7,258 nt of DNA. It comes from a bacterium. Lineage in GTDB: Bacteria > UBA9089 > JASEGY01. The stretch is from positions 2,244 through 9,501 of the forward strand of contig JASEGY010000107.1 in assembly GCA_030019105.1 (NCBI GenBank). The letters are read 5' to 3'. This document shows positions 1 through 5,569 of the stretch, one piece after another (position 1 is the stretch's first letter; every line of letters starts with the position of its first letter). A model generated the notes under the pieces. The model did not search any database. It worked only from the letters and a program-made list of their open reading frames with translations, and had not been told where the DNA came from. A program made the translations under genes and the position numbers.

Positions 1-140
1 TTTAAGAAAAAGATTTTGGGGTTGGCTATCCTTTGGAGTTCAGGCTTTAGCCTTTCATAACTAATGAAATCCTAAAGGATTAACTCCAAAAGCTACATAG
101 CCTATCTTGAATTCGCTTACCCCAAAATATTTATCTTAAG
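1..140. repeat. Nested foldback element (MITE-like or structured 3' end)
   Basis: Almost all of this stretch is self-complementary. Positions 1-22 pair with 119-140 with two mismatches (8/133 and 12/129) and one G-T pair; this includes a perfect 10-bp arm ATTTTGGGGT (13-22) and ACCCCAAAAT (119-128). Inside it, 24-29 (GGCTAT) pairs with 97-102, and 32-40 (TTTGGAGTT) with 82-90. The centre holds three small hairpins: 42-46/49-53, 53-58/64-69 and 69-73/76-80. Alternatively 45-50 can pair with 72-77, giving one long imperfect hairpin. The main asymmetry is an unpaired stretch at 103-118. It begins 11 nt beyond the toxin stop. Read on the minus strand, the inner stem ends in a T-rich tract (12 to 4), so it could stop transcription of the minus-strand operon. 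It may continue left of the window. A miniature inverted-repeat element or a structured terminator are both possible. Confidence 0.75.
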
Positions 141-151
141 AGCTATAGTAA

Positions 152-445
152 TCAAAGCAATCTGTCAGCATAGTAATCCGGATTTCTATGCTGATGGGCT
201 ATTCCAATAAGGTAGATATTGTTTCCGTCTACATAATAAAGTATCGAATAGGGAAACCTTTTCAACAATATCTTCCGTGTCCTTTGCGAAATTCTTGTCC
301 ATGCTGTTGGAAACGAGACGAGATAGTTTACTGCCATATCAAAATCATCAAGAAAAGAACTCCCCAACCCTGGTCGCTGTGACTCATAATATTCATAAGC
401 TTCCTGCAGTTCGGCATCTGCAGGCCAAACAAACTCAACATTCAC
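152..445 (-). CDS. RelE/ParE-family type II toxin
   Basis: This 97-residue protein has the size and pattern of the RelE/ParE toxin superfamily. An N-terminal helical half carries A-x-EL-x-EAYEYYESQRPGLG (about 10-28) and FLDDFDMAV (31-39). It is followed by the beta-strand core with LLKRFPYSILYYVDG (60-74) and the closing IAHQHRNPDYY segment (82-92). Members either cleave mRNA in the ribosomal A site (RelE type) or poison DNA gyrase (ParE type); the sequence does not settle which. The start is GTG at 443-445, and its first bases overlap the antitoxin stop in a GTGA arrangement, typical of translational coupling. The gene is last in a run of five minus-strand genes and is followed by the foldback at 1-140. 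The ORF appears intact, so the toxin may be active. The family call is firm, the biochemical activity is not. Confidence 0.88.
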   Translation of the reverse strand: MNVEFVWPADAELQEAYEYYESQRPGLGSSFLDDFDMAVNYLVSFPTAWTRISQRTRKILLKRFPYSILYYVDGNNIYLIGIAHQHRNPDYYADRLL

Positions 446-657
446 CGTCCAAACCTCTTCAAGACCTCTGAATACGGCGTAGTTTTTAAGTTGCCTGCTT
501 GCAATGCATCAATACGCCTCTCTGCTTCTGTTGCCCAAACTTTATCAATTTCAGGATCAGGTTTATCCAGGCTGTAGAGCAACAGTTCAACTAAATGAAG
601 TCTCTCTTGAGCCTTTAGATACAACGCCTTTTCAGCAATAGCCTTAGCATTTTCCAT
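442..657 (-). CDS. Addiction-module antitoxin (PF09720-like)
   Basis: A 71-residue protein resembling the 'putative addiction module component' family (Unstab_antitox, PF09720), the usual partner of RelE/ParE toxins of this kind. Visible hallmarks are the N-terminal helix with L-x-x-QERLHLVELLLYSLDKP (about 14-33), the W-x-x-EAERRIDALQAG core (41-55) and a C-terminal PYSEVLKRF segment (61-69), which in this family is thought to wrap the toxin. It is expected to neutralise the downstream toxin and to be labile. No obvious DNA-binding domain is seen. The ATG at 655-657 follows an AGGGGAG-type ribosome-binding site with about 6 nt spacing. Only 16 nt separate it from the trigger factor stop and no promoter fits there, so expression probably depends on read-through from the trigger factor operon. 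Confidence 0.87.
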   Translation of the reverse strand: MENAKAIAEKALYLKAQERLHLVELLLYSLDKPDPEIDKVWATEAERRIDALQAGNLKTTPYSEVLKRFGR

Positions 658-673
658 TCGTTGCTCCCCTTTA

Positions 674-1981
674 TTACTCTTCCACTTCCACCCGGTTTAC
701 TTCAGAGGCCTGCACGAGAAAATCAACAACTTTCTCTGTCCGAAGCCTCTCTTTAATTTCATTTATCTTTTCCTCTTTCTCAAGATAGGCTTTCATCTCA
801 TCAAATTCACGATTATAATACTGCGCCAGATTTTTTATCTCAGTTTCCAAGGCTTTAGGACTAACCTCGATTTTTTCCTCCTTAGCCACGTAGTCTATAA
901 GCAACCCTTTTTTGAGCCGTTCTATGGCCTTTGTTTCATAATCTCTTTCAAGCTCTTCTTCTGTTACTCCTGCCTCTTGCATGTACTGAACTAAAGTTAT
1001 ACCTTTATTGAGAGCGAGTATCTTAGCAAAAGCGTCTAAAAGAAGCTTTTTTTCTCCTTCTATCATTGTCTTAGGGAGAGGGAAATCAATTTTAGAAGAT
1101 AGAAGAGTCAAAAGGTCATTTTGAACATTTTGGCCGGCTTCGGCTTCCGCGGCTTTTTCTAAATTAGTTTTGATTTCAGCCTTAAGTTCTTCCAGGGTTT
1201 CATATTTTCCTACATCTTTGGCAAACTCATCGTCTAATTCAGGGATCTCTTTTTCTCTTATTTCATGCAATTTAACCTTAAAGATAGCCTTCTTCCCGGC
1301 CATGGGAGGATAAGCCGGATAATGCTCCGGAATGGTGACTAAAATTTCCTTCTCCTCATCTATCTTCATACCCATGAGCTGTCCTTCTGCTCCAGGAAGA
1401 AGGCTATTTACTCCCAATTCCAACTCGGCCTCTTTCTTTTGAACAAAGGGAAGGGAGTCCTTTTCTCCCCGGCCTTCGAAGTCGATATTTAAAATATCGC
1501 CCATTTGAACAGGCCGGTCTTCTACCGGAATTGTCTGGGCGTGTTTGTTTTGAAGCCTGGCCAATTCATCTTCGATCTTAGACGGTAGAACCTTGTGGAC
1601 TTTTTTCTCTATTGATGTCCCCTTGTAATCCAGGCTGATTTTTGGGATTACTTCCAGCGTGGCCGTAAAGGTCAGTGGTTCTCCCTGGTTATAATTAATT
1701 TGGCTTATCTCAGGCGGACATGCCGGAGAGATATTTGCCTCAGAGACGGCCTCCTTATAGGTATCATTAACTAAGCTTTCCAGGACCTCCCTCTTTACCT
1801 GGGAACCAAAATGCCTTTCCAATAGATGGCGAGGCGCCCGGCCAGGCCTGAATCCCGGAATCCTGGCAATTGGCACTAACTTTTTGTAGCTTTTGGTAAA
1901 CTCCTGAGCCACTCGCTCGTGTTCCACCGATACCTTTAAATCTACTAGGCAGCCCTCTTTTTCTTCAATTTCTACTTTCAA
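674..1981 (-). CDS. tig: Trigger factor (ribosome-associated chaperone/PPIase)
   Basis: Trigger factor binds the ribosome near the tunnel exit, holds nascent chains and has peptidyl-prolyl isomerase activity. From the chosen start the protein is 435 residues, the usual length. The N-terminal ribosome-binding domain carries the signature GFRPGRAP at 43-50, so Phe44-Arg45 fall exactly where they do in the E. coli protein. An FKBP-type domain lies at about 160-243 (GDILNIDFEG, then LGVNSLLPG and KKAIFKVKLHEI), and the rest forms the C-terminal chaperone arms. The ORF can open at TTG 1985-1987, but AAAGGAG at 1989-1995 would then leave only 1 nt spacing. TTG at 1979-1981 gives 7 nt and the family-like N-terminus MKVEIEEKEG, so I prefer it. 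Two stop codons (TAATAA) end the gene. It follows yebC closely and precedes a toxin-antitoxin pair, not the common clpP-clpX. Confidence 0.95.
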   Translation of the reverse strand: MKVEIEEKEGCLVDLKVSVEHERVAQEFTKSYKKLVPIARIPGFRPGRAPRHLLERHFGSQVKREVLESLVNDTYKEAVSEANISPACPPEISQINYNQGEPLTFTATLEVIPKISLDYKGTSIEKKVHKVLPSKIEDELARLQNKHAQTIPVEDRPVQMGDILNIDFEGRGEKDSLPFVQKKEAELELGVNSLLPGAEGQLMGMKIDEEKEILVTIPEHYPAYPPMAGKKAIFKVKLHEIREKEIPELDDEFAKDVGKYETLEELKAEIKTNLEKAAEAEAGQNVQNDLLTLLSSKIDFPLPKTMIEGEKKLLLDAFAKILALNKGITLVQYMQEAGVTEEELERDYETKAIERLKKGLLIDYVAKEEKIEVSPKALETEIKNLAQYYNREFDEMKAYLEKEEKINEIKERLRTEKVVDFLVQASEVNRVEVEE

Positions 1982-1988
1982 GGTCAAT

Positions 1989-1995
1989 CTCCTTT
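1989..1995 (-). promoter_or_regulatory. Ribosome-binding site of tig that decides its start
   Basis: AAAGGAG on the minus strand, overlapping the TAA stop of yebC (1994-1996). It stands 1 nt before the first TTG of the trigger factor frame and 7 nt before the second TTG (1979-1981). Normal spacing therefore favours the second TTG. The overlap with the yebC stop suggests that ribosomes finishing yebC help initiate tig. Confidence 0.7.
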
Positions 1996-2743
1996 AATCA
2001 GATATCTCGGCCATAATCTCTTCCGGGATATCAAAATTAGCATAAACCTGTTGCACATCCTCATCGTCCTCCAGGTTTTCGACCAAACGCAAGACCTGCC
2101 GGGCCTCACTTTCGGCCAGACTGACGTAACTTTGGGGAACCATAGTTACTTCCGCATAAGCAGGCGTAACACCTCTTTTTTTAAGGGCAGTGATTACGGA
2201 CTCGAAATCACCCGGTTCTGTAGTAATTTCATAGCTTGTCTCCTCTGTTTTAACATCTTCCGCACCGGCCTCAATAGCGAGGTCAAAAATCTTTTCTTCA
2301 GCAATATCTTCTTTATTTACTGTAATAAAACCTTTCTTGGAAAACATCCAGGCGACACAACCTGCCTCACCCAGACTGCCTCCCCCTTTAGAGAAAAGAC
2401 TTCTAACCCTGGCCGTAGTTCTATTCCGGTTATCTGTCATAGCCTCTACGAGCATAGCTACTCCCGCGGGACCGTAACCCTCGTAGATGAACTCTTCCAA
2501 AACTACCCCTGGCAGCTCGCCGGTGCCTTTTTGGATGGCCCGTTTGATATTATCCGCCGGCATATTGGCCTCTTTGGCCTTGGCCACAACTGTCCTTAAC
2601 CTGGGGTTACCATCCGGGTCACCCCCTCCAAGTCTCGCTGCCACAGATAGTTCTTTAATGATCTTAGAAAAAAGCTTGCCCCGCTTGGCGTCTAATGCCC
2701 CTTTCTTGTGTTTAATTGAAGCCCATTTAGAATGTCCGGACAT
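1994..2743 (-). CDS. yebC: YebC/TACO1-family translation factor
   Basis: A 249-residue member of the YebC/TACO1/PmpR family, at full usual length. The N-terminus [20 protein letters not shown] is the family hallmark, followed by [12 protein letters not shown] (21-32), [11 protein letters not shown] (60-70), [10 protein letters not shown] (87-96) and [19 protein letters not shown] (121-139). The acidic C-terminus ([16 protein letters not shown]) is also typical. The family was long annotated as transcriptional regulators; more recent work on bacterial YebC and mitochondrial TACO1 supports a role on the ribosome in relieving stalls, notably at proline-rich stretches. The ATG at 2741-2743 follows a strong AGGAGGT site that abuts the TAG stop of the EF-G-like gene 12 nt upstream. 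It sits between an EF-G paralogue and trigger factor, not beside ruvCAB as in many bacteria, which fits a translation role. Confidence 0.95.
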   Translation of the reverse strand: MSGHSKWASIKHKKGALDAKRGKLFSKIIKELSVAARLGGGDPDGNPRLRTVVAKAKEANMPADNIKRAIQKGTGELPGVVLEEFIYEGYGPAGVAMLVEAMTDNRNRTTARVRSLFSKGGGSLGEAGCVAWMFSKKGFITVNKEDIAEEKIFDLAIEAGAEDVKTEETSYEITTEPGDFESVITALKKRGVTPAYAEVTMVPQSYVSLAESEARQVLRLVENLEDDEDVQQVYANFDIPEEIMAEISD

Positions 2744-2755
2744 TGAAGACCTCCT

Positions 2756-4819
2756 CTACTCCTCTTTTTTAGACTCCTCGATAATCGCTTCAGCCAGTTG
2801 ATGGGGAACCTCTTCGTAGTGGGAAAACTTCATTTTATATGTGCCCCGGCCGTGGGTAATTGACCTTAATGAAGTGGAATATTTATACATCTCCGCCTCC
2901 GGGACAACGACCTTGACCACAGCGGAGCCCCCATGCTCTTCCATCCCCTGGATTTTGCCCCGCCGGGAATTCAAATCTCCGATAATATCACCCATATATT
3001 CTTTGGCTACTTTAACTTCTACCTCCATAACAGGTTCAAGCAGAACCGCGCCGGCTCCTTCAAAGGCATTCTTAAAGGCAAAAGATCCCGCAATCTGAAA
3101 GGCCATGTCCGAAGAATCAACCGTGTGAAAAGAGCCATCATATAAAATTACTTTGGTGTCAATTACCGGATAGCCGGCTAAGACCCCTTTTTCCATGGCC
3201 TCTTTAACTCCCTTTTCTATCGCCGGGACATACTTAGACGGGATGGATCCCCCAAATAACTTGTTTTCAAATTGGAATTCCGAGCCGGTCGGCAAAGGTT
3301 CTATTTCCAGTAAACAGTGTCCATATTGTCCCCGGCCGCCGCTCTGTTTCTTATATTTTTTCTCACCTTTAGAAGATTTTCTGATGGTCTCCCGATAGGC
3401 AATTTTAGGTTTTTCTACCTCGATTTCTACTCCAAACTTGCGAATCATTCGATCCAGGGCAAGTTCCAAATGAACTTCACCCATACCTTGAATAATGGTT
3501 TGCCTCAGTTCCTTGTTGTAGTAAACCTTTAAAGTTGTATCTTCTTCACTCAGCCGGTGCAAAGCCATAGATAACTTCTCCTGATCAGCCGCTGTCCTGG
3601 GAGCGACAGCTAATGATATGACCGTCTCAGGGACATCCAGAGGATCAAAAATAACCGGATGAGCCGCATCACAAAGGGTATCTCCTGTTTTAGTGCCTTT
3701 TAGCTTGACCACCGAGGCTATATCACCCGCCCCAATATCTCCAATATCTTTTCTCTCTTTACCTTCCATCACGCAGATGTGTCCTATCCGCTCCTTATGG
3801 TTCCGGGTACTATTAAAGACATCCGAGCCGGCGTGAAGCACACCGGAATAAACCCTGAAAAAGGTTAATTCCCCGACAAAGGGGTCGGTAATAACCTTAA
3901 AGACCCTGGCCGAAAAGGGGACATCAGGCGAAAGTTTTCTTTCTTCTTCTTTTTCCGTGTCAGGATTTTTCAGGGTAATCTTTTCCGCATAATCCGGGGC
4001 AGGCAGCTCGGTCCTGATAAAATCCAGCAAGGGTTGAATGCCGATATTATGATAAGCTGAACCATATAATACAGGAATAATCTTCCTTTGAGCTATGGCC
4101 GTCTTCATGACCTGGTTGATCTGTTCATCACTGAGTTTTCCCTCTTCTAAATATTGCTCCAAAAGATCATCATCGGTTTCAGCGACAGCTTCTACTAAGG
4201 AATCTTTAGCTGCAGCGACTTCATCTGCCAGGTCGGATGGGACAGCCTCTTCTTTTACCTTGCCGTCAGTAAAAATGAGGGCCTTGTTCCGAATAAGGTC
4301 AACGACCCCTTTGAAATTGGCTTCCTTCCCGATAGGTATTTGAATCGGGATTGTGGGAGCCGAGAAGGTGGTTTTTAAATCATCTACTACCCTTGAGGGA
4401 TCAGCATTTTCTTTATCCAGCTTGTTAATGAATATGATCCGCGGTAAGCCATACTTATCTGCATACTCCCAGACTAATTCCGTGCCTACTTCGACCCCGC
4501 TGACTGCATCGCAAACGAGGATACAAGAATCTACCACCTGAAGCGTGCTGACCACCTCTCCCACAAAGTCAGCATAACCAGGGGTATCAATCAGATTAAT
4601 CTTATCTCCATCCCATTGAGTGTGAACCAAAGTCGAATTAATGGACATCCTGCGTTTAACTTCATCCGGGTCATAGTCAGAAACAGTATTTCCCTCTTCT
4701 ACTCGTCCCAGCCGGGTAGTAACTTTGGTGTTAAAGAGGATAGCTTCTGTTAGTGACGTCTTTCCTGCTCCACCGTGAGATATTAAAGCCGTATTCCTGA
4801 TCTTGGACGTTTGAACCAT
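2756..4819 (-). CDS. Elongation factor G-like GTPase (EF-G2 type)
   Basis: A 687-residue translational GTPase with the full five-domain EF-G architecture: G domain about 1-280, domain II 295-385, III 395-470, IV 472-595 and V 597-680. GTP-binding motifs are G1 SHGGAGKTS (14-22), G3 DTPGY (78-82), G4 NKLD (132-135) and G5 GSA (253-255). Also seen are GMGEVHLE (445-452), SGGRGQYG (493-500) in domain IV and GDLNSRRGKIQGM (614-626) in domain V. Canonical EF-G has an AHIDAGKT-type G1 and DTPGH in G3; HGGAGKT and DTPGY are typical of the EF-G-like paralogue group (FusA2/EF-G2), not of housekeeping fusA. The catalytic histidine is thus tyrosine, and GTPase activity may be weak or altered. ATG at 4817-4819 follows an AAGGGGG site. 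No rpsL, rpsG or tuf is adjacent, again unlike canonical fusA. The gene heads the translation cluster and is followed 12 nt later by yebC. Confidence 0.92.
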   Translation of the reverse strand: MVQTSKIRNTALISHGGAGKTSLTEAILFNTKVTTRLGRVEEGNTVSDYDPDEVKRRMSINSTLVHTQWDGDKINLIDTPGYADFVGEVVSTLQVVDSCILVCDAVSGVEVGTELVWEYADKYGLPRIIFINKLDKENADPSRVVDDLKTTFSAPTIPIQIPIGKEANFKGVVDLIRNKALIFTDGKVKEEAVPSDLADEVAAAKDSLVEAVAETDDDLLEQYLEEGKLSDEQINQVMKTAIAQRKIIPVLYGSAYHNIGIQPLLDFIRTELPAPDYAEKITLKNPDTEKEEERKLSPDVPFSARVFKVITDPFVGELTFFRVYSGVLHAGSDVFNSTRNHKERIGHICVMEGKERKDIGDIGAGDIASVVKLKGTKTGDTLCDAAHPVIFDPLDVPETVISLAVAPRTAADQEKLSMALHRLSEEDTTLKVYYNKELRQTIIQGMGEVHLELALDRMIRKFGVEIEVEKPKIAYRETIRKSSKGEKKYKKQSGGRGQYGHCLLEIEPLPTGSEFQFENKLFGGSIPSKYVPAIEKGVKEAMEKGVLAGYPVIDTKVILYDGSFHTVDSSDMAFQIAGSFAFKNAFEGAGAVLLEPVMEVEVKVAKEYMGDIIGDLNSRRGKIQGMEEHGGSAVVKVVVPEAEMYKYSTSLRSITHGRGTYKMKFSHYEEVPHQLAEAIIEESKKEE

Positions 4820-4837
4820 GTAGCCCCCTTTCTTCTC

Positions 4838-4872
4838 ATTGCGGATTTTAGATTGCGGATTGCGGATTGAAG
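4838..4872 (+). repeat. ATTGCGG heptamer array, copy 1
   Basis: Five tandem 7-bp units in exact register: ATTGCGG, ATTTTAG, ATTGCGG, ATTGCGG, ATTGAAG. Three are perfect and two degenerate. The array lies just upstream of the ribosome-binding site of the EF-G-like gene, and the same unit occurs in opposite orientation at 5542-5569. Confidence 0.85.
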
Positions 4873-4939
4873 GAAGTCAGTAAGCAGGTTGGGTTGAGGG
4901 GTTCAAGGTTGGTCACATTACGCGCCATCTAACCTTGCA

Positions 4940-4956
4940 TCCTGACTCCTGACTCC
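4940..4956 (+). repeat. TCCTGAC heptamer pair
   Basis: TCCTGAC occurs twice in tandem, followed by a partial third unit TCC. The period is again 7 bp although the unit differs from ATTGCGG. It lies a few bases beyond the stop of the truncated DUF4139 gene. Confidence 0.7.
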
Positions 4957-4962
4957 AACTAT

Positions 4963-4982
4963 TTATATCTGATTATATCTGA
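4963..4982. repeat. 10-bp tandem duplication over a stop codon
   Basis: TTATATCTGA is repeated perfectly at 4963-4972 and 4973-4982. On the minus strand it encodes the last residues and TAA stop of the DUF4139-family protein. Removing one copy would still give a stop (TAG) within two codons, so it does not cause the truncation. Confidence 0.85.
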
Positions 4983-5562
4983 CCCTGTAGTTAATCATCG
5001 CTTCAGAATCTTTTTCAACCAAAACCTTTGGATTGCTGCCGGATTTATTCGAGTTAATTTGCCAGATAAGGGTAAGACGAGTAATGAGACCGGAAGGAAG
5101 CTCCGGGAATTCTATCTCCCGGATATTTTCTCTGGCGACCATCTTAAGAGCGCCTCCCTGGCTGAGGATAAGCTGTTCCTTGTCAAAACTGAGGAGTTTA
5201 CCTTCGTAAAGGTGCTCTGATTTGGTGATGGTCGTAATTTCTTTATCTATGTAACGGGAAAAGAGTTTATCAGAAGAGAGCAGGTCATATTCAAAGTTCT
5301 GTTCTTCAATAATTATATCCTGGGGAGAGGCAGTAGATTTGAGGTGAACGGAGGTAGGGTCTATCTTAGCCGCGACGTCGGTAAACTGAATGGTATTTGC
5401 CCCTGTGGCCAGCTTTATTTCCCTTTGATCCTTAATCATGGCCAGATCACGGTTGTAGACAGTAACCTCCAGCTTTTGCTCCTGAGCTCGGGCGGCAGAA
5501 AGGAAAACAAGGAGAAAAAATAATGCCGGCACCAGAACATTCCGCAATCCGCGATCTGCCAT
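4963..5562 (-). CDS. DUF4139-family exported protein, C-terminally truncated
   Basis: From ATG 5560-5562 the protein has 199 residues. It begins with a Sec signal peptide: Arg at 4 and 7, a hydrophobic core VLVPALFFLLVFLSA and a probable cut after ARA. The rest resembles the N-terminal half of DUF4139 proteins: LEVTVYNRDLAMIKDQREI, NTIQFTDVAAKIDPTSVHL, the EQNFEYDLLSSDKLFSRYID segment and REIEFPELPSGLITR-LTLIWQI. Relatives run to roughly 450-500 residues; this one stops at INYRVRYNQI, about where they have an NW-x-ADY motif, so the second half is missing. Family function is unknown; location is probably periplasmic. The ORF opens further upstream (5652), inside the regulator gene, but only the later ATG gives a sensible signal peptide. 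That ATG lies in a heptamer array, 12 nt from the nearest AGGAGGAG. It follows the regulator stop by 7 nt. It may be a degenerating gene. Confidence 0.72.
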   Translation of the reverse strand: MADRGLRNVLVPALFFLLVFLSAARAQEQKLEVTVYNRDLAMIKDQREIKLATGANTIQFTDVAAKIDPTSVHLKSTASPQDIIIEEQNFEYDLLSSDKLFSRYIDKEITTITKSEHLYEGKLLSFDKEQLILSQGGALKMVARENIREIEFPELPSGLITRLTLIWQINSNKSGSNPKVLVEKDSEAMINYRVRYNQI

Positions 5563-5569
5563 CCGCAAT
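5542..5569 (-). repeat. ATTGCGG heptamer array, copy 2, over a gene start
   Basis: Four 7-bp units in register on the minus strand: ATTGCGG, ATGGCAG, ATCGCGG, ATTGCGG. The second unit supplies the ATG used for the DUF4139-family protein, and the array encodes its first residues (MADRGLR). It begins immediately after the regulator gene and points opposite to the array at 4838-4872. Confidence 0.85.

Larger units (their letters stand above)
4820..4962. repeat. Gene-free spacer built of degenerate short repeats
   Basis: This 143-bp spacer separates the DUF4139 gene from the EF-G-like gene. It holds the ATTGCGG heptamers (4838-4872), a GGTTGGG/GGTTCAAGG-rich stretch (about 4887-4912) and two TCCTGAC heptamers (4940-4956). 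Apart from the EF-G ribosome-binding site (4824-4830) I see no gene and no clear promoter; a TAAAAT on the minus strand inside the heptamers lacks a convincing -35. How the EF-G-like operon is transcribed is therefore open: read-through from the regulator operon is possible. Confidence 0.6.

Noticed and set aside
2051..2599. Long plus-strand open frame of 182 codons opposite yebC
   Set aside because: It is antisense to a very well conserved yebC, has no ribosome-binding site and encodes no recognisable protein. The plus-strand frames opposite the EF-G-like gene fail in the same way.
4846..4870. Minus-strand TAAAAT as a -10 for the EF-G-like gene
   Set aside because: It falls inside the degenerate heptamers and the correctly spaced -35 (CCTTCA) does not resemble consensus.
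4838..4872. Tandem units considered as a CRISPR-like array
   Set aside because: The period is 7 bp without spacers, and there are no cas genes in the window.
4904..4937. Inverted repeat CAAGGTT / AACCTTG (7 bp, 20-nt loop) as a terminator before the EF-G-like gene
   Set aside because: No T-rich tract follows on either strand, the loop is long, and the surrounding sequence is repeat-derived, so the match is probably incidental.
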